Assembly: GCF_032854445.1 (NCBI RefSeq)
Contig: NC_088300.1
Location: 58,812,984 to 58,876,983 of the forward strand
Reading direction: 5' to 3'
Origin: Liolophura sinensis
Lineage: Eukaryota > Mollusca > Polyplacophora > Chitonida > Chitonidae
DNA: 64,000 bases
Shown here: positions 48,696 through 61,600 of the stretch, piece after piece
Layout of the letters: each line of letters begins with the position of its first letter
Numbering within the stretch: position 1 is the first letter of the stretch
Notes under the pieces: generated by a model
Seen by the model: the letters and a program-made list of their open reading frames with translations, nothing else
The model's database searches: none
What the model was told of the DNA's origin: nothing
Translations under genes and position numbers: made by a program

Positions 48696-48961
48696 GGGGC
48701 CTCCGTGGCTCAGTTGGTTAGCGCGATACCGCATCGTAATGACCCAGTAGTCTCTCACCAATGCAGTCGATATGAGTTCAAGTCCAGCTCATGCTGGCTT
48801 CCTCTTCGGCCGTATGTGGGAAGGTCTGTCAGCAACCTGCGGATGGTCGTGGGTTTCCCCCGGGCTCTGCCCGGTTTCCGCCCACCATAATGCTGGCCGC
48901 CGTCGTATAAGTGAAATATTCTTGAGTACGGCGTAAAACACCAATCAAAAAAAAAAAAAAA
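48696..48961 (+). mobile_element. SINE family 1, full-length reference copy with perfect 11-bp target duplication
   Basis: Flanked by TCTTAGCAATG at 48685-48695 and 48962-48972. The head GGGGCCTCCGTGGCTCAGTTGG carries a pol III A box (TGGCTCAGTTGG). A B-box-like GAGTTCAAGTCC lies about 80 bp in, farther than in a normal tRNA. The body runs through GGAAGGTCTGTCAGCAACC, GGATGGTCGTGGGTTTCC, CCCACCATAATGCTGGCC, and the tail is GAGTACGGCGTAAAACACCA plus poly-A. It has the layout of a tRNA-derived SINE with a conserved central domain; I do not assign it to a named superfamily. Confidence 0.93.
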
Positions 48962-49251
48962 TCTTAGCAATGTGCCAGAGAACATTGGCCCCATATTCGT
49001 TCGGATGCACATACATAGGACTTCATGAACTTTATGGCTCCGATACACCCTGTGCTGTTGTTATCATTTGTATTTTTAAATGCTTTTGTGGGTTCAGTCG
49101 TAGGGTTTTTACCGCCTATCTTCCGATTTCCCAATATCCAACCCAACCACCCCACACCTCGTATAATGAAGTGTTTCTTAATGGTGTTTGTTTGTCTATA
49201 ATATTAGAATTTAAATCGACATTATTGTTAATCCCATCGTGTTTTACTTTC

Positions 49252-49467
49252 CCAGGAGTCTCTCACCAATGCGGTCGCTGTGAGTTCAAGTCCAGCTCAT
49301 GCTGGCTCCCTCTCCGGGAAGGTCTGCCAGCAACCTGCGGATGGTCGTGGGTTTCCCCCAGGCTGTTCCCGGTTTCCACCCACCATAATGCTGGCCGCCG
49401 TCGTATAAATGAAATATTCTTGAGTACGGCGTAAAACACCAATCAAATAAATAAATAAATGAATAAA
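49252..49467 (+). mobile_element. SINE family 1, 5'-truncated, with perfect 12-bp target duplication
   Basis: Flanked by TGTTTTACTTTC at 49240-49251 and 49468-49479. The copy starts at CCAGGAGTCTCTCACCAATG inside the head and ends in AATAAATAAATGAATAAA. Confidence 0.92.
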
Positions 49468-50225
49468 TGTTTTACTTTCTAACTGTCATATTTTCTGTGC
49501 TATCTTGGCCGTTAGTTCCACACCCAAGAAACTAATTTCGTTACCTCCATATCCATGTGTGCACTTTTAACTTGTAGAAGGAAACAATACCAAATCGGTG
49601 CTGTAAACTGATAATTTCTTGACCCAAAACTTTATTGAAACTACCATACGCTTGAACTGAGATCATTTTGGCTATGATATCAAATCCTTTCAGTGGAGAA
49701 ATCTCTTACACCTTGTAACAAATATATTTTACAGTCTGTTCATTCCATGGGCTTAATGGGACACATAGAACTTACTTGTCAGCTAGTATAGCAGAAAGTG
49801 GATAATAGAGCTGGTACGAGACCAAAAACTCGCCACTAGTTCAAGTCAGTATGATCTAGAGACCTAAGCATCCAAAAAAAAAAACATAAGATATCAAACT
49901 TTCTTCTTGTTCAACGTGTCTCAATAAATACATATAGTAATACATCCTGACTGGAAAAGAAAATTAATTCTAACCACGAATAACCAACCCTAATTGACAT
50001 TCACTACTACATCTAGGTGTAATGCCTACATAGGACGTGTCTAAAATATGCATGTCACCCCTGAGAAGGAAGCTCTAAGGGTGAAGTACGACATTCGTAC
50101 ATCACTCATCATGGCAAGACCCATCTCTAAAACAACCCAAAACACCAGTCATCAGTTTCCAGTGATGCACAGAGGTCATTCGATATTCTAGGCATGACAT
50201 CCTAATGAAATTTCAAACTCATAGT

Positions 50226-50447
50226 ACCCCGATAGCACACTTGGTAGAGCGTCCGCTTCGGGAGCGGTAGATTCAGGGTCAATCCTGGATCGAGTCACAC
50301 CTAAGTTGGGGATAGTGCAACTACTGGTTGACCCCTATCAGTATAATGGCTCGGGCAAGCGGCTAACTCGCATTCGGTAAGGCATCTCAGTGAAGCAGCA
50401 CTAGAGCTGTGGAAATCCGTCCTACAACAAGGAGACATGCTACAGTG
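50226..50447 (+). mobile_element. tRNA-derived SINE of a third family
   Basis: The head has an A box (TAGCACACTTGG) and a stem-loop GTCCGC-TTCGGGA-GCGG, with CGG where the anticodon of tRNA-Pro would be. A weak B box (GGGTCAATCC) follows. The body reads GACCCCTATCAGTATAATGG then GGCTAACTCGCATTCGG. No acceptor stem can be closed, so it is not a working tRNA gene. The 3' end is uncertain. Confidence 0.6.
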
Positions 50448-50640
50448 AGTATTCTTGATTATCACACAAAACTAATGTCGACATATTGAAATACCAATAT
50501 GAAGACTTTGCCTTTTGTCGGAGTATACTTACTACTCTACCATATACCAACAATTATATTCGTATTTTGGTTTCCACATCAATATAGCTTACAGTAGGCG
50601 ATTTTTGCAAGGTTAAGTGCCATTGGAAGACAAAGCAGTG

Positions 50641-50678
50641 GTGGGCTGGTGGTGGGGGGTGGGGGTGGGGGGGGGGGC
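50641..50678 (+). repeat. Poly-G / G-rich tract
   Basis: GGTGGTGGGGGGTGGGGGTG followed by a run of eleven G. Four G-blocks are close enough to form a G-quadruplex; this is inferred from sequence only. Confidence 0.7.
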
Positions 50679-52079
50679 GTATGATATCAGTCCACGAAGC
50701 AAATCGGATTTACAAGCTTATAGCGAAGAATAGATCTTCGATACTAAGCAATACTGATCAGTAGCTCGTTACTAGGAGTCCTGTGGGAAATAAAAAAATC
50801 CTGAGTTGAAGAACGCAAGACAGAAATGCATCTTTCATAATTTGGTAGCATGCTGTATGCACATGCTGAAAAGTTGATGCGGAACGCAGCAAACCTTTTT
50901 GTCCGTTTTTGTCAGCAGAACATATCTAACATTAGGATCTTCTGACAAAAACCATTGGAGGACTATGGCCGTGTATATAATTATAATCAGCCAATCCCTA
51001 ATCGTATCACAATATCCCGTGAGTGCAAATGAACACTTGACGCATATACTGAAGTCTGCATTGTAAGAAAAACTAGTGCCGAAAGTTGTTTATACTTGCT
51101 AGCTCCCTCAGTTAGACCTATAATACATACTTATCTCGATGAATTTCCCTTGTTCTTGGCTTCCACGCTATTTAGCTATCTATATACTTCATGGCCTACC
51201 TGTAGGTTCATATAACCCCGCGCTCAATAACCCTCCTAAAATATTGTACGCATATCTTTGTCATTCGTTTTCTAGCTGCAGGAACCGTTGCTCATAATTA
51301 TTTTGACCCTTAAGTACATTCTTGTATATATGAAAGTAATAATAAGTGTTTGGCCGCATTCTGTATAGTGGACTATCTTTGAAAAGTTTCAGTGGACCGT
51401 TTTCAGTATTCTGGATGTGGCATGCATATACGGTTATGTATACACAATTCTCCAGCAACCGAGAATCTGGAATATTTACACGTGTGTGTTATTCGCCATT
51501 TTATAAGTGCTCCATACAAATACACTAAAACTTAATGTTAACTGATAAGTTAATTTTGACAGAAACTATGTAGTCTGAGCAGTAGATTGTTTTGTTAAAT
51601 ATAACACATACATTCTATTAATTCAACATAAAGATTCTGTCAGACTAACAGGATATTATGTTGAATATATATGGCAGAATGTTGTTTTTTAATAACAGAA
51701 TACATCCTAGCATCACTCCAACAGACTTTCTGTTAAAATTAACACATTAAATTTGTGTTAAAATTAATTTAAACTATCACTCAATATCTCAATAACTCGA
51801 ACATTTTCTCATTATTTGGTACAAACCCTGCCAATATCTGAACACGCGAAAGAGCAACATTGTGTGAAGATCACTGAGTTAAAACGATTAAAATATCTGT
51901 CACATACGTAGTATTCAACGTAAGTTTGGTAGTGTGAGCAGCTGACGGGTTCTGACTGACACCTCCTATGTCTTGAACCTCTCAACCGCGGGGACAGGAA
52001 TTTAACCGGTTTAACTGCTCGTGGGGTGTATGGTGACAATAGGGTTAAGCCTTCGACGGTGGCCAAACCTTCGTTGAAG

Positions 52080-52250
52080 ATCACTCGTCTTCCACCATTG
52101 CGCATGGTACGTGCATATCTGACGGTCAGTGTAACTGGCCAAAGGTCGGTGGTTTATATGCACTGGCACACCGACTTCCTCCACCAATAATAATGACCCC
52201 ATCGTGTAAATGAGACATTCCTGAGTATGACGTTTCACAACAATCAAATC
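52080..52250 (+). mobile_element. SINE family 2 copy, degraded
   Basis: TTCCACCATTGCGCATGG, GCATATCTGACGG, AACTGGCCAAAGGTCGG, TTCCTCCACCAATAATAATG and the tail GAGTATGACGTTTCACAACA ending ATCAAATCAG. It joins a family 2 core to a tail like that of family 1. Confidence 0.55.
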
Positions 52251-52799
52251 AGACTAAAATCACTCACTTGGATAAAATGCACTAATATACTATAATGTGT
52301 TGACAACCACGACACATAAAAGTCTAATGCAACAAGTGGAGATGCTTAGAGCTGAAGGCATCATGGCGTAGTAGACGTCTATATAAGTACCAACATTAGA
52401 AAAGAAAGTAGCGAGTAATACAGCATACGTGTGTCAAAGGTGAAGTCAAAAGTGACGTGCAACAAATTAGAACCGTACGAAGAAACTCCTATTCTACAAC
52501 TGCATTCACGAAAAAAATCCAATCTTAGCAAATTGCGAATAATGTTTATATATTTCATTTTTCACTTACATCCTGGGGATCAGTTTTATTACTGGTGAAA
52601 ACCGGAGTAGCTTGGGTAAATTACCGCCGGTGTATGGCAACTAACTGACAAAGCTCACCATGTATAGCTTATAGGCTTGTAAGCCGTAGTGGGGAACGAC
52701 AAGTCGTCTTCAAAGAACGAATTAAGAATGCGCCAAACGAACTAGGTCGAGCACTTGTTGTCACCAAGACCCTAAGAACAATGAGAGCGGGTGAAATCT

Positions 52800-52879
52800 A
52801 CAAATTCCCGGTCCAAGTCTGGGATTCGAACCTCCACCTGATGTGCTTAGTGGTTACTCACTGAGCCACGTCCCGCGTG
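52800..52879 (-). mobile_element. tRNA-like SINE head
   Basis: On the minus strand GGGACGTGGCTCAGTGAG contains an A box and GGTTCGAATCCC (52821-52832 on the plus strand) is a perfect B box, spaced as in a tRNA. The cloverleaf arms do not pair fully, so a SINE head or tRNA relic is more likely than a tRNA gene. Confidence 0.55.
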
Positions 52880-54504
52880 CACGTGAATAATGCATCCTGT
52901 ACGAGATAGCGTGATTTCCTTCTTAAACGATTTCACATTTTGCTGAAAACTTTTCAAGTGGTCGTGTCAATGCTACAAACATGTTATTGAAGGAATTAGC
53001 GTGGTTTGCAAAGCAAGATGAAATGTTGTAATTGTCGAACTCGCAACAGGAGATGGCATGTTGTCATTCTTCAATCGGCTTGAATTACCTCTATCTTAAT
53101 TCCTGATTACCCGTGGCTTTTCTGTTCGGGTGCTAGATGGATGTGGAAAACAGCAAAGCAACGTATGTTCTTTGATCAAATATATCTAGTCGCATACTAA
53201 TAAACTCCCATTCTAGAACTGCAGTAAGAATAAAGGCACTTATATGTGTTTGGGATTCGTTGCCTACGATGTCAAGAACGTGTCAGTGAATATAAAGGGA
53301 AAGTTGAAAATACCATTCAGTTGTATGGAGTTAACTGGGTAAGTATATCTAGGTGCCTTTTGCTATTGTATATGTAGCCACTAACACAAAGTATGACAAA
53401 TGACTGATCATGATTCAATGCTTCAAAAAGTGAAAAAAAGATTAATCGCGTGTAGCTATTGCATGCTAAATCTTACAACGCAAGTGTCATGTATCTGTAT
53501 AAATTTGAACTCTTCCGCCACGCATTCCACGTTTAACATCCTGGTCGGGTAAGGCCATGAAAGCTCCAATCTTAATAAGTGATACCATATACATACTTCT
53601 CGCTTCTATTATCCTCCGGATCAGTCCGCTGTTTTCAGTCGGTCGCTTCATCGTACGATCTCATTGGAATGAAACTATATTTTTCCAAAACACGCCGGAA
53701 ATGAAAATCTCGCAAGGACACCAGTTATCGGCCAATCAAATTTCTGGCATTGACAATTTGAAAATGACAGAAAAACAAGCAATAAAATTACCCCCCAAGG
53801 AAACAACGAGTATTTGCTTCCGCCCTCCTCCCTGCTTCAAGAAATCTCACGCGTGAACTTTAGTGCTTGTCTTCTTACTCTGATTCAAATATTTTTAGGC
53901 CATAATTACTAAGAATAGCGTTGAAGTAACGAACTGATAGTCCAGGTACGATATTCTGTGGTCAGTGTAGGACTATGATATGGAGGAACATGCATGTAAT
54001 ACTATGCAGGATATTAATTTATTAAGGCTGTGAAATGTTAACCATTTCCAAGGTATTAACTGACACCATAACCGTATACACCTCGGTTGTCATTTCCGTG
54101 AGTACGGAAAATTCTTTTCTTTCGCATTAGCGACTCGTTCCATCTGTACAACATGAGTGCAATGTATTCCGTTTTCACACGAAACGATATCACAAAGGCA
54201 GGAATGAACAAATGGATATGTAGGCCTATAGCTTGACTTTAGACGGGTAAGGTTCCTCAATGGCCCAAGTGTAAAATTTTGCATTTGTTGTGTGTGTTGA
54301 GGTAGAAGGTGGGTACGTTTTGGAAGGATGGGGGATTGGATTGGGCTTAGTTACATGTTGTACCGACCTATTGGGTTGTACATGCAGACAGGCAACAGCT
54401 TTAATCGCATGAATATATACAGGCCTTGTTTTATACCAGTAGCAGGTGAGCTAATATATTATGGACGCTGATTAACAGGATCTACAGACCTGTGCCGTAT
54501 CAAT

Positions 54505-55135
54505 AATTTGTGAGCTTGCACTGATACTGGATCAGTTGTCCATGTTGACACAATATTGAGCCGGTATTTACTGGGCTCACAAGGCTCAGAGGTGCTGAAT
54601 AAGCCCTCAGTGGCTGTGAAATGTTGTACCAGTACTTGCTGAGCTCACACGGATGTTGAATAAGTTCTGGATAGATATACAATGTTGTACCAGTGCTTGG
54701 TGAGCTCGCTTAGATGCTGAATAAGCTCTCGGTGTCTATGCAATGTTGTACCAGTGCTTCCTGAGCTCGCACAGATGTTGAGTAAGTTCTCGGTTGCTAT
54801 ACAATGTCGTTTCAGTGCTAGTTGAACTCACACGGTTGAATACATTCTCGGTTGCTATACTGTGTTGTACCAGTGCTTGCTGAGCTCGTCCGGATGCTGA
54901 TCAAGCTGATCAGTGGGTATACAATGTTGTACCGGAACTTGCTGAGCTCACACGGATGTTGAATAAGTTGCCAGTGGCTGTACAATTTTGTAGCAGTAGG
55001 CTACTTGCTGAGCTAAAGCGGATGTTTAATAAGCTGTCAGTGACGACAGTGTGGCAGTACCAACCCTTGGTGAGCTCAGATATCATGGATGCTGGTTAAG
55101 CTGTTCATAGCTGCACAAACTGTGCTGTACATCAC
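54505..55135 (+). repeat. 61-bp minisatellite, about ten copies
   Basis: Units read GTTGTACCAGTGCTTGCTGA, GCTCACACGGATGTTGAAT, AAGTTCTCGGTTGCTATAC. The best-kept neighbours start near 54690 and 54750, exactly 61 bp apart. Outer copies are degraded. Confidence 0.88.
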
Positions 55136-56366
55136 TTCGATGCTGAATATTACGTAAATCAAAAGTGCATACGACAAATCTCTCGAGGTTAAATAATCTG
55201 TATGTTGTTTGTTTCACCCGCAAACTGGCTCAGTTCAGCATGCTATCCGATTAATTACCTAAGGTAGATCTACGTCTTAATACAAACTGACATCTGTGTT
55301 CCAATGCGCGTTTCATTTCCACGGCAGAAGAACGAAGTTTATTCAGTTTTTCACTAATAAAGCCTCCCTGTTGAGTTGCTGTCAGAGCACTTCAACTCAG
55401 CCCTTACCATACCGGAAACTGCATCATGCACGTTATGTATTGGAATCAGCGTCAATAAATTTCTACTGGGTACAAAAGGTCATCATGCAGAGTGAATTAT
55501 TAAGATATTATGCAGAAATCTCACTGAATTATGTTTATTTTCTATATATCACGCCAGGAGAGATGAAAAGAAATATTGGAAAGTTTATAATCGGTGAATG
55601 TACAGATACTTTTTCCAAAAGCCTTAATAAGTTCAAAGTAGGCCTATGTGTGTCAATCGACGTCCATTATTTTTCAGTAAAGAATGTGTGTGTAATCATT
55701 TCCAGAGTATAAAAACATCCGCACACAAAACTGTATCTTTTGAATGTGCATTTCTCAATTCACCAAACCCTTATCCTTAACTATTTATTCTATTTTACAC
55801 AAACGTCTTCAAACTATTCACCCTTTTCCTTTATCAAACTTTCCTGGGGGATAACTCGTGCCTCATCAAAAATTTCCTTCACGAAACTACGCCCCGAAAA
55901 CCCCAGATTCCACGGCTGATCTTCCTCTGTCAAAACCTTTCCTCAGCAGGCCATTAATTCCTTTGCCTCAACACTGCCTTCCGTCACCAATGCCTTCCCT
56001 CATCAGTGCCTCTCCTCGATCTCCACTGCCTTCCCTCACCAAAGTCTTCCCTCACCAATGACTTTCTTCACAAAGGCGCCCTCTCTAACCGATCCCTTCC
56101 CACAGCTGGAATAAAACCCCAACTGGAATAAAGTTACAAGGGACGGCACGTGTTAAATTTACACGTGGTTACGTGCGACCATTTGCCACATTTACACTGT
56201 CTTCGTTACTGTGGTTTTAATCTCCATGTTGCAGTCTTATAGGACTGGCTTCCCAGGGCAGTTATCTTAGGTCTACACCCAAGACTCAGTTGGGCCAATA
56301 GGCTATCTTCTCCTGCATGCACTAGGTTATTTCAATTTTTAGAAGTTAACGTAAGATTTTTGTGAA

Positions 56367-56600
56367 ATACTTTATTGCCCATTTAACATTCTTGACGCAG
56401 ACTTAGAGCACTAAGAGTTAGTATTATTAAAACTGCGTCCACAAGGAAATAGGGTGGCTGATCGCAACCATATTTGACCGTTGATACTTTAATGCCCATT
56501 TAACATTCTTGATGCGGATTTAAGCACTAAAAGTTAATATTGTTAATACTGCGTCCACGGGAAAATATGGTGCCTGATCGCATCCATGTTTGACCGCGAC
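56367..56600 (+). repeat. Tandem duplication, unit about 115 bp
   Basis: Both units contain TTTAACATTCTTGA, AGCACTAA.AGTTA.TATT, ACTGCGTCCAC and TGATCGCA.CCAT.TTTGACCG in the same order. Confidence 0.82.
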
Positions 56601-57507
56601 CTTCGCACCCTTCGCATCTTCCGCGGGGCCACGAAAATCGCGTTCAGTTTTGGTAAAACCATGCTCGGTTCGGTTTTTGTTGGTGGTCATTATCTGCCAC
56701 CACACTAACTTATAAATTCATGTATTTCAGATAGTGTTTTTTTGTTTTTGTTTTTTTTGTTTGTTTGTGTTTGGGTTTTTTTTTTAAACATATGAGGAAA
56801 ATATATATTGTGGTCTGTCATCTCTGTGAAATTACGTTTCAAAAAGGCAAGGTACTAGTGCCTGCGTAAACGGAAGTTTACATGACGAGTACTGTTGACC
56901 ACATGGCTGACGTGTTGAAATGTGGAAGAGACAAATCACCAATGTTCGAACTGATGCAATTTTTCCATGTCTGATACTGTGTGGAAGAGCCTGGCATCTC
57001 GCTGATCACAACCAAGCTGTCCTGGTAAGTATTTTGTCTTGCGGTTGTTAGTTATCCGTGGTAAGTAAGGCTTTTCATGTGGTCTCTGTTGAATGTTGTT
57101 GTTGCATCGCTTGTACTTACGCTAACAGTAACAGGCAGTACTATTTATAGTGTTTCTGTGTTATGCATGGTGTTACCGTCCATCTCTAAACGGTTGCCGT
57201 GTTGGAGACACATATTTAAGGCTGCTGGACAGAATGTCAGGGCCATATACTGCTTCCTAATTTTGGTACCCTTCTAGAAAATACCTTGGGAGACACTTAC
57301 GAAATGATTTAGAAGTTGAGTGATTAACATCACACATTTTCTACATTCTTACATCGTGTCAAGCATGGCATTGACAACGATGTTAACCCCCGAAAGACTC
57401 CTTTTGTTGAGTTGGCATAGCGTCGTTAGAGTCTCGACACTTACAATATTAATTTTGTAATTGTTGTTGAACAAGTCTTGCACAAATAAAAGACAACAAT
57501 CTAAAGC

Positions 57508-57779
57508 CCTGCTTTCTGCACCCACTGCACCGCCACCATATATCCCTACTAGATTTTTAAGAGATTTATTATAGCCTTGAAGGCTTCCCTGGTGTACGTT
57601 CCTCGGCAGATATTGCCATGTTGAACAGCTACACACACATCCTGCTTCATAGTGGAGTAGTGGGAAGATGGCGGCATTCACCAAGGAGCGTATACTGTGG
57701 GAGCCTTCATGGCTATAATAAATCTGTTCTAAATCGAGTAGGGAGGTATAGTGGTGGTGTGGTAGGTGCGGACATCAGG
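57508..57779. repeat. Inverted duplication upstream of SIL1, arms about 99 bp
   Basis: 57508-57606 and the reverse complement of 57681-57779 align without gaps at about three quarters identity, around a spacer of about 74 bp. Each arm reads, on opposite strands, an open frame containing PR-V-GSL-GYNKS. The plus-strand arm is followed by a donor (CAG/GTAAAC at 57779). Confidence 0.72.
57664..57675 (+). promoter_or_regulatory. TISU/YY1-type element, possible SIL1 5' exon
   Basis: GAAGATGGCGGC fits the known TISU consensus (SAASATGGCGGC), a combined YY1 site and short-leader start context. A donor CAG/GTAAAC follows about 100 bp downstream, and the next acceptor is that of the first SIL1 coding exon. 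If spliced so, the ATG here opens only a 16-codon upstream frame. The link to SIL1 is inferred. Confidence 0.35.
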
Positions 57780-57904
57780 TAAACATCTTGTATATGGGGT
57801 GAAAAATAAAAAACTAAACATATTAACCAATGTAGTATTTGTTTGTTTATTTTATGTTGTTTTTTCTTCCAAGTTAGAAGAACGATAAAGAAAAAAAATA
57901 ACAG

Positions 57905-58500
57905 CAACAAAAGCAATAAAAATCAAGCTAGGACAGAAGTTAAAATTTCACTTATGACAGACATTTAGTGATAGTCCCAGAGTGTTTGAACTCTGGTATG
58001 AAAATAAGAAACGTGATAAATTACTCTTGCAGATATAAAAAAAAGCATAATCTCTACTACTCTCAAACCACAGTAATGTCCTTCTTTTGTGATTTATCAA
58101 GTTGCTGCATTATGTTAAATAGTTGATTTTAGATTACCCTAAGTCCTCAACTTTTTCCCATATGAAAGAGCAACTTTCAGTTCAGTTTTTGCATATTTTT
58201 AATTGATTTTGGAGACAAAACAACTTTGGTTGGGTTGGCCAATTCCATGGCTTCACGAAAAGTATAATTTTATCAGTCCACACAGAATAATGCCTTCAAA
58301 ATGTGTTTGAATAAACACCTTGCAAACATGCGAAAAGTTTGAAGAATTACGGTAATTATGTGGCGTTTATTGTAGGGAGAAAATTGATAGCAACAAATTT
58401 AAGGTAGGTCAGAACTTAAAATTTCAAATTACATCGTGGTACTCCCAAAATGTTATGTGTAAAAATATGAAACATGATAAATTGCTGTTGTAGATATCGG
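57905..58500 (+). repeat. Diverged direct duplication around a dispersed repeat
   Basis: 57905-58030 and 58390-58500 share AGTTAAAATTTCA/ACTTAAAATTTCA, a CTCCCA/GTCCCAGA block, GAAAC.TGATAAATT.CT and AGATAT. Between them lies 58133-58340, whose reverse complement matches 893-1090 in the BLTP3 gene. Confidence 0.6.
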
Positions 58501-58658
58501 CCAGTTAACTGTCAAAAAACTGTAAAGCACCTGTAATAAGTTACAACTAATCAGTTATCACAACTGAGGAGGTATAGACAGTAAGTTATCAAGGTTTTCA
58601 AGTAATGTTTTTATTTTATTTAGGTATAGTATTCAGAACTTATCAACTTTGGACTATA

Positions 58659-61600
58659 ATGGTAAACACCATGAAGATTTTCCTCACAGTGACACTTGTA
58701 ATGTTCAGTGTTCTGTTCTACAAGATCTGCGTGGAGAGTGCCACATCCCCTTCAACTAACAATGGGGCTTTGACTGTGGTGCCAGACCAAGACAGTGGTG
58801 ATGAAGGTATTTGCTTTGTGTTTTGTGAGCTCACTTATTTACTTAGTTCATTTTGTATAAAACTTTGCCAACAGCAAGACTGTTGAATAGCAGCAGAACA
58901 TTTACCATGCTGAATGCTAATGTGTTTCAGTATGGTATGTGAAGTCGTGAGGCGCATACAGTTTACCGTTGTAAAACTCTTTGCTGTGAAGTTGCTGAAT
59001 TTGCGAACCTCATCATGTAAGATGTACAGTACACGTGGAAAATATGTAAATTCTGTTTTACCATGCTCATTTATGTGCTCCTCAAATTTTATATTGAATG
59101 AATGAATGATAATAGCTTAACCCCACGTCGGATTTATATTGATAAATACATTACTCTTGTTAGCATGTCTTATGGCTATGTGTCCATATTTTGCTGGAAT
59201 GTAGATACAACTGTCTTCTGTCTTTCAATCAAGCCTGCATTTCAATGCCATTTGGTAATTTTCCAGATGATGGAGTGACTGTGAGTGAAGAATTATCAGA
59301 AATCGAATACAGTGATGAAGTGTTCTATCCAACTAAAGACTGGCAGAAGGTCAAGAAAGGTAAGCACTTTATTTAACAGCTTTTCAGAAGCCAAAGTTTT
59401 AAGACGTGATATTGGCTCATGATAACATCTTGAGCTTGCAAGTTGACATGAAGTATCACGACTTTTAACATTGTGACAAGTATACCCATGAGTATACCAG
59501 AAGTCAGTGATTCAGCAGTTAACAAGAAGACATGGAAAAACTTCTTGTAACATCTTTTGAAAACAACTTCCCCACTTATGAGGCGAAAATGACTAACTAG
59601 CAGTTCACCTAACGCTCAGCCATTGTCCCAAGCCAGACCCGGACCCTTTTTTTTCCATTGTGTGAGTCATCATATCGATTTTGGTTTGAACAGCAGCAAA
59701 GCATACATGATAAAACAAAGTGCATTAGCTGATGTACCAGTATTATTTCAAGAAACATTGTTAATAGTGCTTTTCATTGTGATAATTTTTAAATACCAAC
59801 CTGTTGCTTAGATATACATGTACAACCTGATATATTGAAAAACTTCTCGATGAAAGATCAGACCGTTTAACTTGTTTTTTATTTTCCTCGTCTGCAGTTC
59901 ACCCACCTGATGGCAGGGAACTGCACAGATGGTTCATAAACACACAGATTCACGCATTTGTTCCTTTGTGTTTATAGGTCAAGCTGTTCCATCTGGCCTT
60001 CATGTAAGACTAAACCTAGAAACCGGTGAGAAGGAGGCCAAGCTGATGGAGGGGGATGATGGGATGAAGTACTGGAAAGAAGGGGACAGGCAAGGTCAGT
60101 GCCAGGTTGTAGTACATCAGTATGTGTTTACCTGCATGGTTAGTGTGCCAGTTAGTGTGCCAGCATTGTGCATTGACCCAGGAACCTCTCACCAGTTGAT
60201 GTTATTGTTGTCAGTGCAAGCCTAACTCGTGCTGGCTTCCCTCTCTGGTAGTGCGTGGGAAGGTCCGGCAACAACCTGCGGATGGTCGTGGGTTTCCCCC
60301 CCACACTCTACATTGTTTCCCATCAGAAGCAGCTAAGCTGTTTTTGATATTGTGACCTGAATGGTGAGAGTTGAATTGGGGCGAGAACTCATCAGCTGAT
60401 TGAACCAGCAAAGACCGAACAGCCTGTTTGAGCCCAGGCCAAATTTAGACCAGTTAACATTGCTGTTGTTAACATTGGAACTATTGCTTTGATATCACAC
60501 TTAACATTATCTTTCTTTTTTCTGATAACCTGAATTGAAGGTATTTTGGTGTAAAAATTGTGATGTAAATTAGACCATGAATGTTATGACAGCTCAAAAC
60601 AATCCATTTGGTTTACCCCCTCTTTTAACAGTAAAACCACCGAACATGTAATAAATTTTCATTTGAGAGTTGCATGTATTTAACATAAAGAATGTTTTAA
60701 TGATGTGTATTTAAACAGGTATGGTCAATCCTAAAAACAAGTTTTTTTCAAGAGATGAGCTGAAGCAAGCCCTAAAGGATTTCAAAGCTGAGGCTGTTGA
60801 TGAGGAAACTACAAAGGTAAGTCATTAGCAGTTGGGCACTGAGTATATGTTAAATTTGCTGACTCTGAATAAAGTTTATGACTGGTTGCCATTGTATTGT
60901 TGCCATGGTAACAGTGACAGAATGATGTGGTAGGAAAACCTGAAAATAATTTCATGTATTTGTGTTCATTTATCATATGTGATATCAGTTCATGCCAATG
61001 ATCCACTGTTGTGATACTGATGTATTATAGACTTAACCTTCGGATTTGGATTTATATATCTAGAAAAGGCTGTGACATGTCTGGGGTTCGAGATAATTTT
61101 AAAAGTTGCTTATGAAAGTGAGGGAGTCGGGGAGTATGGTATCTTTTATCCTGTGTTAACAGCTGATAACTACACGAGTATGATAAAAGTGGGGAGGGAA
61201 GTATATTCATGGTGAATTTTAAGTGATTTTAAATGATTGCAGGTATCTTGCACCAGCACCAGTCCAAGCGCTTAAATCATGTCTATCAGAGGATATAGTA
61301 TGTGAAATATGTGAATGAATTGCTATATGGTTGTTCTTCATTTTAACTTTATTTAAGAGGCGAGAAGAAAGTGTGAAGAAAAAGTTCAGGAAGTATGAGG
61401 ACCTGAAGAAGGATTTGGCATCCATGAACATGGACATTAAAACTGACGGTGAAATTATAACAACTTTGGTGGAGAGGTTGAAGCAGGCTAACACAGAGAT
61501 AAAGGAAAAACGTAACACCTTAACAAACCTGGAATTTTATCTGCATCAGGTTGGTAGTTTGGTCGACATTTATTTATTGATTGTCATAAGTGGTGATTGC

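Larger units (their letters stand above)
46800..56990. other. Intergenic, no supported protein gene
   Basis: Ten kilobases without a recognisable exon chain. It contains two young SINE copies, two tRNA-derived elements of other kinds, tandem duplications (47790-48362, 56367-56600), a 61-bp minisatellite and a poly-G stretch (50641-50678). Open frames at 53557-53856 and 55296-55712 have no recognised domain, and I do not support them as genes. Confidence 0.55.

Noticed and set aside
50226-50300. Possible tRNA-Pro (CGG) gene
   Set aside because: A box and anticodon-like loop are present, but the acceptor stem does not close, the B box is poor and a long SINE-like body follows.
55296-55712. 138-residue plus-strand open frame
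   Set aside because: No recognised domain, signal peptide or splice partners; composition like surrounding non-coding DNA.
57349-57684. 111-residue minus-strand frame upstream of SIL1
   Set aside because: It begins with a non-ATG codon and its best part is one arm of the inverted duplication; kept as a finding, not as a gene.
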